A stretch of DNA of 64,000 nt from Anaerobacterium chartisolvens. GTDB lineage: Bacteria > Bacillota > Clostridia > Acetivibrionales > DSM-27016. Numbering within the stretch: the stretch's first letter is position 1; every line of letters starts with the position of its first letter. A program made the translations under genes and the position numbers. This document shows positions 27,162-38,504 of the stretch, one piece after another. Below the pieces are notes generated by a model. That model was not told the origin of the DNA. It searched no databases and saw nothing but the letters and a program-made list of their open reading frames with translations. The stretch lies in contig NZ_QPJT01000019.1 in the NCBI RefSeq assembly GCF_003337415.1, positions 25,688 to 89,687 of the forward strand, in the 5' to 3' direction.

Positions 27162-28031
27162 ATGGGTAAAACTAAACTTTATACGTATTATATGATTGTC
27201 CCAGGACTGATTTTATACTTACTGTTTTATATGTTTCCTACCATATCGGGGATTTATTTTTCCTTTACTGATTGGAGACCGGAAAACGAAATAATAAAAT
27301 TTACAGGGATTGAAAACTTAAGATATATTTTTACTGATTCGTTGCTGGTTTCAGCACTGAAGAATACATTCATATTTGCTGTTATTACTATTTTGGGGAA
27401 AAACATTTTAGGACTGCTGTTAGCTACAGGGCTGAACGTAAAAATCAAATCAAGAAACATACTTAGAACAATCTATTATATACCAGCGGTATTAAGCACG
27501 GTTGTAATCGGAGTTCTGTTTTCGGCAATTTTAACTCCGGAAGGGGTATTTAATACTTTCCTTAATAGCATTGGCATGGGATTTGCTGCTCTTGACTGGC
27601 TTGCGGACCTTGATTTAGTAATTTATACCGTAAGCTTTGTAGCGGTATGGCAGATGGTTGGATATCATATGACAATATTTCTTTCAGGGTACCAATCAAT
27701 ACCTACTGAATTGTATGAGGCAGCAACAATTGATGGTGCGGGTAGCATTTCGAAGTTTATTAATATTTCACTTCCAATGCTGGTGCCGGCGATAAACGTC
27801 AGTCTACTGATGAGCATGATTTCGGGGCTTAACGCTTTTTCCAATGTTTACACACTGACAGGCGGCGGTCCTGCAGATGCTTCACAGGTTATAGGAACAG
27901 TAGTCTTTAAAAAGTTCGGGGAAGGCTCATGGGGGCTCGGTACCGCGTTGAACTTTCTCCAGTGCTTTTTGGTGGCTTTGATTTGTATTCCTTTGTTGTT
28001 TTATTTAAGAAAGAAGGAGGTCGATGTATAA
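27162..28031 (+). CDS. Sugar ABC transporter permease (MalF type)
   Basis: The 289-residue protein has six membrane helices and the EAA loop ELYEAATIDGAGSISKF. ATG 27162 has GGGG at good spacing; a GTG at 27150 would add four residues. Its stop TAA shares a base with the ATG of the next permease, so the two are translationally coupled. Confidence 0.92.
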   Translation: MGKTKLYTYYMIVPGLILYLLFYMFPTISGIYFSFTDWRPENEIIKFTGIENLRYIFTDSLLVSALKNTFIFAVITILGKNILGLLLATGLNVKIKSRNILRTIYYIPAVLSTVVIGVLFSAILTPEGVFNTFLNSIGMGFAALDWLADLDLVIYTVSFVAVWQMVGYHMTIFLSGYQSIPTELYEAATIDGAGSISKFINISLPMLVPAINVSLLMSMISGLNAFSNVYTLTGGGPADASQVIGTVVFKKFGEGSWGLGTALNFLQCFLVALICIPLLFYLRKKEVDV

Positions 28032-28867
28032 TGAACTCTTCAATAAATTTGATGCGGAGGGTCAGGACATTGCTGCTGGAAGCGTCCTTATGGATATGCA
28101 GTCTGACTATTATTGCACCTTTAATGATTGTGTTTATGGGTTCATTTAAAACCAACACGGAGGTTTTGGACTTTTCATTAAAGCTGCCATCCATTTGGCA
28201 TATTAAAAATTATCTTACCGTTATTGAAAAAGGGAATCTGGTAAGGTATTTTTATAATTCAGTTCTCATAGCGGCTTTTTCTGTAACCATTACAGTCATT
28301 CTTTCATCTATGGTGGGCTTTATTGTCGCAAGAAGAGTAAACAGGTTGACCGGTTTCGTTTTTATGGTATTTTTTATAGGATTGATAACCCCTCAACAGA
28401 TAATACCTACTATAAAGCTGCTGCAGGGTCTTAAAATATACGGTACCATTCCCAGTGTAATTTTATTGCACGCAGCATACAATTGTGCTTTTTCAGTATT
28501 TATGTACACCGGCTTTGTCAAGTCTGTGAGCAGGGAAATAGATGAATCGGCGTTAATGGACGGTGCTTCGACGCTTAGATTATTCTTCAGTATAATTTTC
28601 CCTTTGACTAAGCCAATTAACATCACGCTGGTTATATTCGCCTTTCTTGGTATTTGGAACGATATAACCTTACCCATATATTTTATAAATGACTCAAATA
28701 ACTGGACAATGCCTTTATCTGCATATAAATTCTTCTCGCAATACTCCAGAGACTGGAATCTTGTTTTTGCAGACATGGTTTTAATATCTCTGCCGGTATT
28801 TCTTGTATATATTTTCGGACAGAGATATATTGTTAGCGGATTAACAGCGGGTTCTGTGAAAGGATAA
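28031..28867 (+). CDS. Sugar ABC transporter permease (MalG type)
   Basis: The 278-residue partner permease has six helices and the loop EIDESALMDGASTLRLF. The ATG at 28031 follows AAGGAGG and overlaps the preceding stop; the longest frame would start inside the MalF-type gene and is rejected. No ATPase gene is in the operon, so a shared MsmK-type ATPase elsewhere is expected. Confidence 0.92.
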   Translation: MNSSINLMRRVRTLLLEASLWICSLTIIAPLMIVFMGSFKTNTEVLDFSLKLPSIWHIKNYLTVIEKGNLVRYFYNSVLIAAFSVTITVILSSMVGFIVARRVNRLTGFVFMVFFIGLITPQQIIPTIKLLQGLKIYGTIPSVILLHAAYNCAFSVFMYTGFVKSVSREIDESALMDGASTLRLFFSIIFPLTKPINITLVIFAFLGIWNDITLPIYFINDSNNWTMPLSAYKFFSQYSRDWNLVFADMVLISLPVFLVYIFGQRYIVSGLTAGSVKG

Positions 28868-28887
28868 AAAAATTTCAGGTGATAAAT

Positions 28888-31170
28888 ATGGATTTTAATA
28901 TCAGCAAATACAATGTGAAATGGACCACGCAAAGCAAGGACTCGGGCGAATCGATGCCTTGCGGTGGCTTTGATGCCGGCGCCAATGTTTGGGTTGAAAA
29001 CGACGAGGTGCTGATGTACATCGACAGGAGCGGCAGCTTTGATGAAAACAACCAGATGCTGAAGCTGGGCAGATTCAGATTCTCTTTCAGCCATAATCCT
29101 TTTGAAAAATACTTTTCACAGGAATTGATACTTCAGGATGGATATGTGTTGATATCCGGTGAAGATTTCCATATGGCTGTATGGTTTGATACTGCAAAGC
29201 CTGTTTGCAATATTGAGGTGGAGTCCGGCAGGGATATCCAGGTTACTGCTCAATATGAAAGCTGGCGCACAGAGGAGAGGGAACTTGCCTATGGTGAGCT
29301 GGGAGACGGTGAAAGACAGGCTGCTGCCAGTTATATATGTTATCCGGGTACTGTAATCACATATCCGGACTATTTATATGCCGGTACGGATAGTGTAACT
29401 TTTTATCACCGGAACAGGAATGAAAAGCTGTTGTTTGATTTCCTCATAAACCAGCAAAGCCTCAATGCAATAAAGGATGAAATGTACAATCCGCAGAAGG
29501 ATTTGACCTTCGGAGGAAGACTGTTTGGTGATACTTGTGTATTTTCAGGCAATACAAGCGGCAGCTATGCCGGGATTGGTTATACCGGTTATGCATTAAA
29601 ATCAGAAGCATGTAAAAAGCACAGGTTATATATTTGTTTCAATACAAGCCAGTCAGAAAGAATCGGGATATGGAACAAAGAGCTTGAATTATTGTGTAAG
29701 AAAGCAGTTGAAGACACATCTGCACGCGAAAACTCAAAAAGATGGTGGAAGTCATTCTGGGAAAGAAGCTTTATTGATATAAACGGAGACAAGAACGAAA
29801 GTGATACAGGATTTCGACTTTCGAGAAATTATACACTTTTTCGATATATGCTGGGCTGTAATGCATATGGAAGCTACCCCACCAAATTCAATGGGGGATT
29901 GTTTACTACCGACCCATGTTATTCAGTGACAGGCGGACATACGTTCATTTCCGAAAAGGATGCCGACCATTACGGCAAGACTCCCGATTTCAGGATGTGG
30001 GGAGGGGGCAGCTTTACAGCGCAAAATCAACGCCTTATATATTGGCCCATGCTGAAGTCGGGAGATTTTGACATGATGCCCAGCCAGTTCAATTACTACA
30101 AGCGGCTGCTGAAAAATGCCGAGCTAAGAACAAAGGAATACTGGGGACACAAAGGCTGCTCCTTCACCGAACAGCTGGAAAACATGGGCCTCCCTATCGG
30201 GTTGACATATGGATTTGATAACGCGCGTTGGGATATCTTTAAAAGACCTAAATACTATGATAAAACGGAACTTATCTGTGCCGCTACCAAGTACCATTAC
30301 AGTACACAGCTGGAATTCGCGTTCATGATTCTAAGGTATTATCGCTATACAGGAAAGGATATTTCTGGATATGTACCATTTATTGAAAGTGTAGTTGCAT
30401 TTTACTTTGAACATTATGAATTCGTACATAGGTTTAATGCATGCAGACCGTATGACGAGAATGGGAAACTTGTCATTTTCCCTTCAACCGCCCTTGAAAC
30501 CTACAAGGATGCTTTGAATCCTACAGATGCTGTGTCCGGCTTGAGGGCTTTGATTTCAGAGCTTATACACCTGGAGGAATATGTGGATGCGGAATACTAT
30601 AGAGAAAAGCTAAGCAGGGTTCCTGATATATCCTTAGGAAGCATAGACGGGGGGCAGGTGATAAATCCTGCATATTCATGGACCCATATACATAATGTTG
30701 AGCTGCCGCAGCTATATCCTGTATTTCCCTATGAGATCTATGGAATTGGTTTGGAAGGACAGAATACTGCGATACATACATGGAAAACGGCACCGGACAG
30801 GCTGAAGGACCATATCAGCTGGCATCAGGACGGTATTTTCACAGCAAGGCTGGGTTTGACGGAAGATGCGGCGGAGATAAATACAAAGAAGCTTGACGAT
30901 AGCGGAAGAAGATTTCCGGCATTCTGGGGGCCTGGACACGACTGGGTACCGGATCACAATTGGGGTGGGAGCGGTATGATAGGACTTCAGGAAATGCTTG
31001 TGCAGCAATATGGCAATAAAGTTTATCTGTTTCCCGCATGGACAGGGGAATGGGATGTCAAATTCAAGCTTCATCTCTTGGGAGGAGTCGCAATATATGC
31101 TTCCATGGAAAACAAAAAGGTTAGCTGGAAGCTTGTGCCTGATATGGATGGAATTGAAGTAATCGTATAG
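28888..31170 (+). CDS. DUF5703-type putative glycoside hydrolase
   Basis: The roughly 760-residue protein has an N-terminal beta-rich domain (MPCGGFDAGANVWVENDEVL ... YIDRSGSFDENNQMLKLGRF) resembling DUF5703, followed by a helical region with many aromatic residues that suits an alpha/alpha-barrel glycosidase, and a C-terminal beta domain. No signal peptide is present, so it would act in the cytoplasm on sugar brought in by the importer. It lies 20 bases after the MalG-type gene. ATG 28888 is better spaced from AGGTGA than the GTG at 28879. The family assignment is from recall and the substrate unknown. Confidence 0.65.
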   Translation: MDFNISKYNVKWTTQSKDSGESMPCGGFDAGANVWVENDEVLMYIDRSGSFDENNQMLKLGRFRFSFSHNPFEKYFSQELILQDGYVLISGEDFHMAVWFDTAKPVCNIEVESGRDIQVTAQYESWRTEERELAYGELGDGERQAAASYICYPGTVITYPDYLYAGTDSVTFYHRNRNEKLLFDFLINQQSLNAIKDEMYNPQKDLTFGGRLFGDTCVFSGNTSGSYAGIGYTGYALKSEACKKHRLYICFNTSQSERIGIWNKELELLCKKAVEDTSARENSKRWWKSFWERSFIDINGDKNESDTGFRLSRNYTLFRYMLGCNAYGSYPTKFNGGLFTTDPCYSVTGGHTFISEKDADHYGKTPDFRMWGGGSFTAQNQRLIYWPMLKSGDFDMMPSQFNYYKRLLKNAELRTKEYWGHKGCSFTEQLENMGLPIGLTYGFDNARWDIFKRPKYYDKTELICAATKYHYSTQLEFAFMILRYYRYTGKDISGYVPFIESVVAFYFEHYEFVHRFNACRPYDENGKLVIFPSTALETYKDALNPTDAVSGLRALISELIHLEEYVDAEYYREKLSRVPDISLGSIDGGQVINPAYSWTHIHNVELPQLYPVFPYEIYGIGLEGQNTAIHTWKTAPDRLKDHISWHQDGIFTARLGLTEDAAEINTKKLDDSGRRFPAFWGPGHDWVPDHNWGGSGMIGLQEMLVQQYGNKVYLFPAWTGEWDVKFKLHLLGGVAIYASMENKKVSWKLVPDMDGIEVIV

Positions 31171-31190
31171 ATATTAGCACTTTCAGCAGC

Positions 31191-31219
31191 ATACACCCTC
31201 GGGGAAGTCCCGGGTGTAT
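31191..31219 (+). terminator. Hairpin after the sugar-utilisation operon
   Basis: ATACACCC and GGGTGTAT form an 8-bp stem over an internally paired GC-rich loop; the following T-run is weak (TACTTCT), so termination efficiency is uncertain. Confidence 0.5.
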
Positions 31220-31307
31220 TACTTCTGATCCGGAGCGGAAGACGGTGAAGGTGTTTTTATAAGACCCATAAAAATCATGAAGTTTTAAATCGAAAGGAGA
31301 CAGAATT

Positions 31308-31957
31308 ATGTTAAAGAACAAGGCTTCAAAAAAGTGCATTCCATTAATTCTATCTTTGGTAATGGTTTTAACTGGCTTGTTCACTGTTACCATCTGTCCT
31401 ATGGTTGCTTCAGCAGCAGCTCAGGCGTCTTATTACGTTTCACCGATGGGAAGCGACAGTAACCAAGCTTTGTTGAGGGACCAACCATGACAAGCGCAGA
31501 AGGAACAGCAACAACTATTGCCGCTCCCGATACTGCAGGAAACTACAAGCTGTGCCTTGTGAATTCATCAGGCGGAGATTCACAGATCTAAGCTGAGAGC
31601 TACAGCTCACAATCTGGAGTTGGAACTGAAAGCTGCAGCGAAGGCGGTCTTAATGTATGTAATATAGAAAATGAAGATTATGTTGTTTATAACAATGTCA
31701 GCCTTGGCAGTGGAGTCACAGGCTTTGAAGCCAGAGTAGCCAGTGCTACCAGCGGAGGCAATATTGAGATAAGGCTTGGCAGCATTAACGGTACTCTGAT
31801 AGGAACTTTACCGATCAGTAATACTGGCGGATGGCAGACATGGGCTACCAGAACTACCAATGTCACTGGAGCAAGCGGTACTCATGACGTATATCTGAAG
31901 TTCACCGGCGGGGAAGTCATTCAATGGACAAATAGCGGCGGAACCAGCCCGCAGTAG
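31308..31957 (+). pseudogene. Decayed secreted polysaccharide-binding protein (signal peptide ... CBM6)
   Basis: A good start with AAAGGAGA and a signal peptide (about 35 residues, ending ASA) is followed by SYYVSPMGSDSNQ, the usual beginning of secreted right-handed beta-helix enzymes. After that the frame breaks at 31488-31490. In another frame (from about 31475) an Ig-like stretch (TAGNYKLCLVNSSGGDSQI) ends in a TAA where a glutamate is expected, and then reads AESYSSQSGVGTES... DYVVYNNVSLGSG... TGASGTHDVYLKFTGG, a recognisable CBM6. So there is a deletion of the catalytic part, a frameshift and a nonsense codon. The end of the CBM6 is also altered. Confidence 0.8.
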
Positions 31958-32073
31958 CAATTTATCCCTCAGTAAATGAAGCCGCAAAAGCGACTTTCTA
32001 AATATTAACACCGTGGCGCAAGGTGACGGTTCTTAAAGAAGGCAATCGGAAATTTTGCGCGTAAAGAAGGCTC

Positions 32074-32116
32074 AAAAAAGCGGAGGCGGCCGAAAAATAT
32101 TCGGCGGCCTCCGCTT
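32074..32116 (-). terminator. Terminator of the GH5-dockerin gene
   Basis: A 17-bp stem with one mismatch (AAGCGGAGGC...CCGAA) around ATAT, followed on the minus strand by six T. The + strand side has GTTTTT, so it may also end read-through from the pseudogene. Confidence 0.85.
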
Positions 32117-32146
32117 GGGTGTTTTTAAAACAAACTGTCTGTTGTC

Positions 32147-33799
32147 TTAGGGTTTATAAGGCAGTGTTTCTAACTCACCGGTTAAATATCTTTTCAAAAT
32201 AGCGTAGTCCACAGAATTTACGCCGCCGTCATCATTTACATCGGCTGCATCCATATTTATGTCTACAGAGGTATCACCGATAAGATGTCTCTTAAGCAGG
32301 GCGAAATCTATGGAGTTTACAGTTTTATCATCATTTAAATCACCATAAAGTATTACAGGGTCAGGGTCGGGATCTGGATCGGGGTCAGGATCAGGATCGG
32401 GAGTTCCGTAATACTCTCCTAAGGAGATCCCGTTTGAGCCCAAGGGTATCTGGTGGTCAAGCCCTATGAATTTGCCCTTTGACTGCCACAATGAGGGCTT
32501 GAACAATCCGTATTTTTCTTCATCCCATGTTGACCAGTCATTTCCTATAAGTCCTCCTGTATCTCCTGAATTAGGATTTATGCACCAGAAGGTATGATGG
32601 ATTTTATTTTTTATCATGTAATCCCGAAGAAGAGTCATCCATTTCTGATTTTTTCCGCCGTCCATATGGCCTCCCCATTCGCCGATAAGAAGCGGTGCGA
32701 TGCCCTGATCGTTAATGTATGCCCATGTGTCATACCAGTAATCATCCAGTAGTGTCTGGGTTGTAAAGTCCTTATCAAACCACGACTGGTTGTATACTGA
32801 AGGCCCGTAGTCATGAGGAGAATATACAATCTGACTGTTTAAAGGCCCCAGATTTATAGGATAATCCTTAACTCCTCTTAAATTTCCTCCCCACCATGCT
32901 CCATGCCATGGGGCGGCATCTCCTGTTGCTCCCCAGACATCGGGTGTATCAAACGTATATCCCTTCTCTGTTTTTGGATATTGTTCAATTCCTTCAATCA
33001 TTATCAGAAGCTTGGGGTTTGCAGCAAGAATTGCCTTGGAACATTCTTCGGCGGCATACTTCCAATTGTTTTCGTCTTTGGAATTATCCCATTTTGCCAT
33101 GTCTTCGGGAGCACGATTGCCAGTATATCCCCTCTTTCCATGGGGTTCATTTTGCAGATCGAACGCCAGAATGGTATCATCGTTTTTATATTTGTCGGCA
33201 AGCCATACCAAGGTATCTATCCATTTTTTGGTAGTTATTTCGCCCGCCGTGGTTGTATCAAGCCCATACCATAGAGGGTACATATGCCCTGAGTTATTGG
33301 CGTCAGGACTATGCACATCAATCATTACCTTGATACCCAGCTCTTTACAGTACCTCATTGAAATATCGAAAATCTCCATACTGTTTTTTACACCCTTGGT
33401 TTGAGGATCGTAAAAATCGGGATTGATAACGTGATAAGGAGGGTCGTTGCCGGCGGTTACACTTGAAACCTTATTTGGCTTTCCAACCATCCAGCTGTAT
33501 AGAAGCTCTGTTGAAATGGGTATTCTTAAAAGCCCTATGCCTTTGTCGGCTATACTTTTCATAATGCCCTTAACATCATACCAGGCACCGTGAAAGACAT
33601 TTTCGCTGCAGTTAAAGCCAAACCAGTTGGCGCCTGTCAGCCATACCTCGTTTCCGTACATATCATAAATTTTGTTGCCCTTACAGTGCAGCCAGTCGTC
33701 ATTATTTCCGTCAACAGCTTTTACGGCAGGTGAAAAGCACAGCGTAAAAGCCAGCATTAAAGCAACGGTTAATGAAATAACTCTTTTTGTTTTTCTCAT
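32147..33799 (-). CDS. Cellulosomal GH5 endoglucanase with type I dockerin
   Basis: The 550-residue secreted enzyme has a signal peptide (about 1-28), a GH5 catalytic domain (about 35-455) and a C-terminal dockerin. The acid/base glutamate is in FDLQNEPHG and the nucleophile in LLIGEWGG. It hydrolyses beta-1,4-glucan. The linker is an unusual run of Pro-Asp dipeptides. The dockerin has two calcium loops, GDLNDDKTVNSIDFALLKRHL and DVNDDGGVNSVDYAILKRYL (shortened here), that bind cohesins on a scaffoldin, showing that the organism makes a cellulosome. Overall it resembles the large GH5 cellulases of mesophilic cellulolytic clostridia. It is monocistronic. Confidence 0.95.
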   Translation of the reverse strand: MRKTKRVISLTVALMLAFTLCFSPAVKAVDGNNDDWLHCKGNKIYDMYGNEVWLTGANWFGFNCSENVFHGAWYDVKGIMKSIADKGIGLLRIPISTELLYSWMVGKPNKVSSVTAGNDPPYHVINPDFYDPQTKGVKNSMEIFDISMRYCKELGIKVMIDVHSPDANNSGHMYPLWYGLDTTTAGEITTKKWIDTLVWLADKYKNDDTILAFDLQNEPHGKRGYTGNRAPEDMAKWDNSKDENNWKYAAEECSKAILAANPKLLIMIEGIEQYPKTEKGYTFDTPDVWGATGDAAPWHGAWWGGNLRGVKDYPINLGPLNSQIVYSPHDYGPSVYNQSWFDKDFTTQTLLDDYWYDTWAYINDQGIAPLLIGEWGGHMDGGKNQKWMTLLRDYMIKNKIHHTFWCINPNSGDTGGLIGNDWSTWDEEKYGLFKPSLWQSKGKFIGLDHQIPLGSNGISLGEYYGTPDPDPDPDPDPDPDPVILYGDLNDDKTVNSIDFALLKRHLIGDTSVDINMDAADVNDDGGVNSVDYAILKRYLTGELETLPYKP

Positions 33800-34485
33800 A
33801 AAAAATCTCTCCCCCTAAAAAAGTTTGTACTCTATAAGTTCTAATAATAAATTTTGTTTGTAAAATCCCCCCTTTTCACTAACCGGTGTCCTGCAATAGA
33901 ATTCATTAAGAGGTACTGGATTACGGGACACTGAATAAGTTGAAATTAAAGCACTGCCATTCCTATAAAACAAAATTCGTTTATTTTAGCATAATTTCCG
34001 CATAATTTTACAGACTGGAGGAGTGAGATCAGCTCTAAAAAGTTTTATAAGAAAGTAAAAAAATGATTCACCTCCTTAAAGTAAATACTAATACAACCAA
34101 GGAATTGACAAATATTGATACTATTATATTTTATTAAACATTTAAGAGGAAATCAACCTATTTTCTACAAATTTTGACTACAAAAAAGTTATTATATCAA
34201 ATTATATGCACTTCCTGATAAAAACAATAAATCATATAGAACACGATAAAGATTGATTATTATTAAGCTGTATAACAAAATATAACAGAACAATGAAAAA
34301 TAATTACTTAATATGAAAAATAATCACAAAAAAATAATTTTCAATAAATTTTATCTTGTATACAATGAACAGTTTGTATATAATTAAGAATGTCGGCAAA
34401 TGCTTGATAAAAGCAATTGTTAGGAGCAGGTCATAATAAAAGATAGTTTTTACTATTTTAAATAAATAAGAAAGGGGTATGATAA
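33800..34485. other. Intergenic region between the cellulase and pta
   Basis: About 690 AT-rich bases between divergent genes. The pta promoter lies at its right end. I see no gene, repeat or known riboswitch in the rest; the cellulase promoter should be in the left part but is not clear. Confidence 0.5.
34356..34384 (+). promoter_or_regulatory. Probable pta-ackA promoter with palindromic -35 region
   Basis: TTGTAT (34356-34361), 17-base spacer, TATAAT (34379-34384). The -35 lies in the palindrome TTGTATACAA, the type of sequence bound by GntR-family repressors, so this may be an operator as well. Confidence 0.6.
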
Positions 34486-35478
<993 letters not shown>

Positions 35479-35585
35479 TTAAAGAAATTGATCGTTAATT
35501 TGATGTATGATGTATAAAGATGCTTGAATGAAAATTGCTTTAAAGCATGAATTTTTCGCGGCTTAAGCTGCATGGAGGGTATAAA

Positions 35586-36776
35586 ATGAAAATTTTGGTT
35601 ATTAATACGGGAAGCTCTTCTTTAAAGTATCAGTTTATAGACATGGCAAATGAAGCTGTGCTGGCAAAGGGTCTTTGCGACAGGATAGGAATAGAAAATT
35701 CATATCTTAAGCATACGAAAGAAGATAATGATGCCGTGGTTCTGGAAAAGTCTCTTCCGGATCATAAGACTGCAATAAAAGAGGTTATAAATGCTCTCAC
35801 CGATTCGGAGCTTGGCGTAATATCAAGCATGGATGAAATATCCGCCATAGGCCACCGCATAGTGCATGGGGGAGAGAAATTCCACGATTCTGTGATAATA
35901 GATGATGAAGTAATGAATGCCATAAGGGATTGTATAGATATAGCTCCTCTTCATAATCCTCCCAACATAGTGGGAATAGAGGCGTGCAGGCAGATAATGC
36001 CCAATATACGCATGATAGCTGTATTTGATACTGCGTTCCATCAGACGATGCCTCAATATGCGTATTTGTATGCACTGCCTTATGAAATTTATGAGAAATA
36101 CGGAATAAGAAAATACGGTTTTCACGGCACCTCGCACAAATATGTTGCGCAGAGGGCTGCCGTCATGCTCGGAAAGCCTTTTGAGAGCCTTAAGCTTATA
36201 ACCTGCCATCTTGGAAACGGAGCCAGCATCTGCGCTATTGACAAGGGCAGGTCTGTGGATACCACAATGGGCTTTACTCCTCTTCAAGGTCTGGCAATGG
36301 GCACCAGAAGCGGCTCTATAGACCCTCAGATATTGACATTTCTCATGGATAAAGAGAATATGTGTGTAAAAGAAATAAATGATTATCTTAATAAAAAATC
36401 CGGAGTTCTTGGCATTTCAGGAGTAAGCAGCGACTTCAGAGATTTGCATACCGCTGCCGAGAACGGAAATAAAAGGGCCCAGATGGCCATTCAGGTATTC
36501 TGCTACAGGGTAAAGAAATATATAGGAGAATATATGGCGGTGTTAAATGGGGCTGACGCGGTAATATTTACAGCGGGAGTGGGAGAGAATAATTCGATAG
36601 TAAGGCGCACCGTTCTTGAGGGACTGGAAAATATGGGTATTGAAATTGACTGGGATAAGAATACGCAAAAAGCTCAGGAAATGGATATAAGCACTCCGGG
36701 AGCAAGGGTTAGAACTCTTGTGGTACCTACAAACGAAGAGCTTGCTATTGCGAGAGAAACAGCCAAATTAATTTAA
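35586..36776 (+). CDS. ackA: Acetate kinase
   Basis: The 396-residue enzyme transfers phosphate from acetyl phosphate to [19 protein letters not shown] (signature 1), [11 protein letters not shown] and the ATP-binding GVGENNS region are all present, and length is standard. ATG 35586 follows GGAGGGT; the longer frame from 35547 is not supported. It lies 107 bases after pta and completes the acetate pathway. Confidence 0.97.
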   Translation: MKILVINTGSSSLKYQFIDMANEAVLAKGLCDRIGIENSYLKHTKEDNDAVVLEKSLPDHKTAIKEVINALTDSELGVISSMDEISAIGHRIVHGGEKFHDSVIIDDEVMNAIRDCIDIAPLHNPPNIVGIEACRQIMPNIRMIAVFDTAFHQTMPQYAYLYALPYEIYEKYGIRKYGFHGTSHKYVAQRAAVMLGKPFESLKLITCHLGNGASICAIDKGRSVDTTMGFTPLQGLAMGTRSGSIDPQILTFLMDKENMCVKEINDYLNKKSGVLGISGVSSDFRDLHTAAENGNKRAQMAIQVFCYRVKKYIGEYMAVLNGADAVIFTAGVGENNSIVRRTVLEGLENMGIEIDWDKNTQKAQEMDISTPGARVRTLVVPTNEELAIARETAKLI

Positions 36777-36832
36777 GTAATAAATTTAGAGCAGCAAGCG
36801 GCATGGCATTGTAAAAATATTGCGTGACGGAA

Positions 36833-36867
36833 AGAGGGCTTTTGTATATAACAAGGGCTCTCTTTTT
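36833..36867 (+). terminator. Terminator of the pta-ackA operon
   Basis: AGAGGGCTTTTGT pairs with ACAAGGGCTCTCT (13 bp with three G-T pairs) and TTTTTAAT follows. Confidence 0.8.
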
Positions 36868-36978
36868 AATACATATAGCAAACGGGCAGGAATAAATTTT
36901 TTTCATCTCTGCAATAATATATAATGGTTTATATTATCCGTAATTATATTTTAAGACAGTGGCAGGGGGATATTTAGC

Positions 36979-38504
36979 TTGTTTAAGAGAAAAATGCCGT
37001 ATGCAAAAAAAAAAGCCATGGAAATTTAGATATAACGCATATATTTGATGATTACCAAAAAAATCTGCTTATGTTTAGGCAAATATTTCAAAACGACGAC
37101 ACTATTGTTTTCCATGAACTGCTTCCACTCAATAATGATAATGTAAGAATTTGCGTGGTATATACCGTGGGAATGGCAGATCAGAAGGAAATAAGCAAAG
37201 GCTTGATATCAGCGGTACTGAATTCACCGGAAGGAAGCTTAAACAGGGAAAACATGGTTAATAGCCTTAAAAAACAAATCATTAGTTGCGGAAACATTGA
37301 GATTAATTCAGATGTTGACAAAATTGTGGGCTCAATACTGTACGGCGATACACTTATAATCGCGGATAACTGCCCCGAGGCCCTGATTGTGGATTTAAAG
37401 GGGTTGAAGTTAAGAGACATATCTGAGCCCCTTTCGGAAAATGTTGTGAGAGGCCCAAGAGATGCTTTTACAGAATCACTGATAATAAATACATCGTTGA
37501 TAAGGAGAAGAGTAAACAACCCCAATCTGAAATTTAGATTTGATTTTTTGGGAACACAAACTAAAACCAGAATCTGTATTTGTCATATTAATGGACTGTC
37601 AAACGATAAAATACTTCAAGAGGTAAATGATAGGATAAAAAATATAAGGCTTGATGCGGTTCTGGAATCGGGGTATATTGAAGAAATAATCAGAGACCAC
37701 CCTTTGTCCCTCTTTTCTACGGTGGGACATACCGAACGGCCCGATAAGCTTGTGTCAGGCCTGCTTGAAGGAAGAATTGCAATAATAGTAGACGGAACCC
37801 CCATTGCTTTAACTGTACCCTTTTTATTCAGTGAATACTTTCAGTCCAGCGAGGACTATTATAATGATTTCATTTCGGGGAGTGTAAATAGACTTCTTCG
37901 GTGGGGGGCATTTTTTTTATCTACAAGCATACCGGCAATATATGTCGCCCTGACCTCCTTCCGAAAGGAAATTATACCCACTCCGCTGCTGCTTACTATT
38001 TCGGCCTCGAGAGTGGATGTACCGTTTCCTACAATTATAGAAATGTTTATTATGGTGGTGGTTTTTGAAATATTGAGAGAAGGCGGCTCCAGGCTGCCTG
38101 TGGCAGTCGGGTCAACAATTAGCTTTGTGGGGGCGGTAGTTATAGGCGACGCGGCTGTAAACGCCAAATTTGTAAGTGCCCCTATTGTAATCATAGTGGC
38201 TGTGACGGGGCTTTCAAATTTCCTTATCCCAAAGCTGATGAGCTCTTTAAGCATCGTAAGGATAATATTACTTTTGTTTTCAGGAGTTATAGGCTTTTAT
38301 GGATATCTTTTCGGAGCAATATGCCTGTTTATTCATCTTCTTTCCATGAACTCCTTCGGAGTACCTTACATGCTGAGCATATCCAGCCTGAATGCTTTTG
38401 AAGCAAAGGACACCGGAATACGCGTACCGTGGTGGGTTTTGCGCTTCAGAGCAAAAAAACAGTCTCAAATAGATGCGGGAGAAGCGAATGAAGAGAAAAG
38501 CTGA
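36979..38504 (+). CDS. GerA-family spore germination protein, N-terminal reading frame interrupted at an A10 tract
   Basis: The main frame (from 37071, 477 residues) is a GerAA-type germinant-receptor subunit: a soluble N-terminal part, then about five membrane helices (from about residue 280), with GSVNRLLRWGAFFLSTSIPA and ASRVDVPFPTIIEM motifs. It has no ribosome site at 37071. A proper start, TTG 36979 after GGCAGGGGGA, reads MFKRKMPYAKKK and then hits TAG after ten A (37005-37014). One extra A would join it to the body, giving the extended GerA N-terminus (SHGNLDITHIFDDYQKN...). So it is a sequencing error, a mutation, or slippage-controlled. It is followed by a GerAC-type lipoprotein. 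Confidence 0.8.
37005..37014 (+). repeat. A10 homopolymer at the frame break of the gerA-type gene
   Basis: Ten consecutive A between GC and GCC; the only position where the two halves of the reading frame can be joined by a one-base change. Confidence 0.85.

Noticed and set aside
33800..34485. Small genes in the cellulase-pta gap
   Set aside because: Ribosome-site-like AAGGAGGTG on the minus strand near 34070 leads only to an eight-codon frame.
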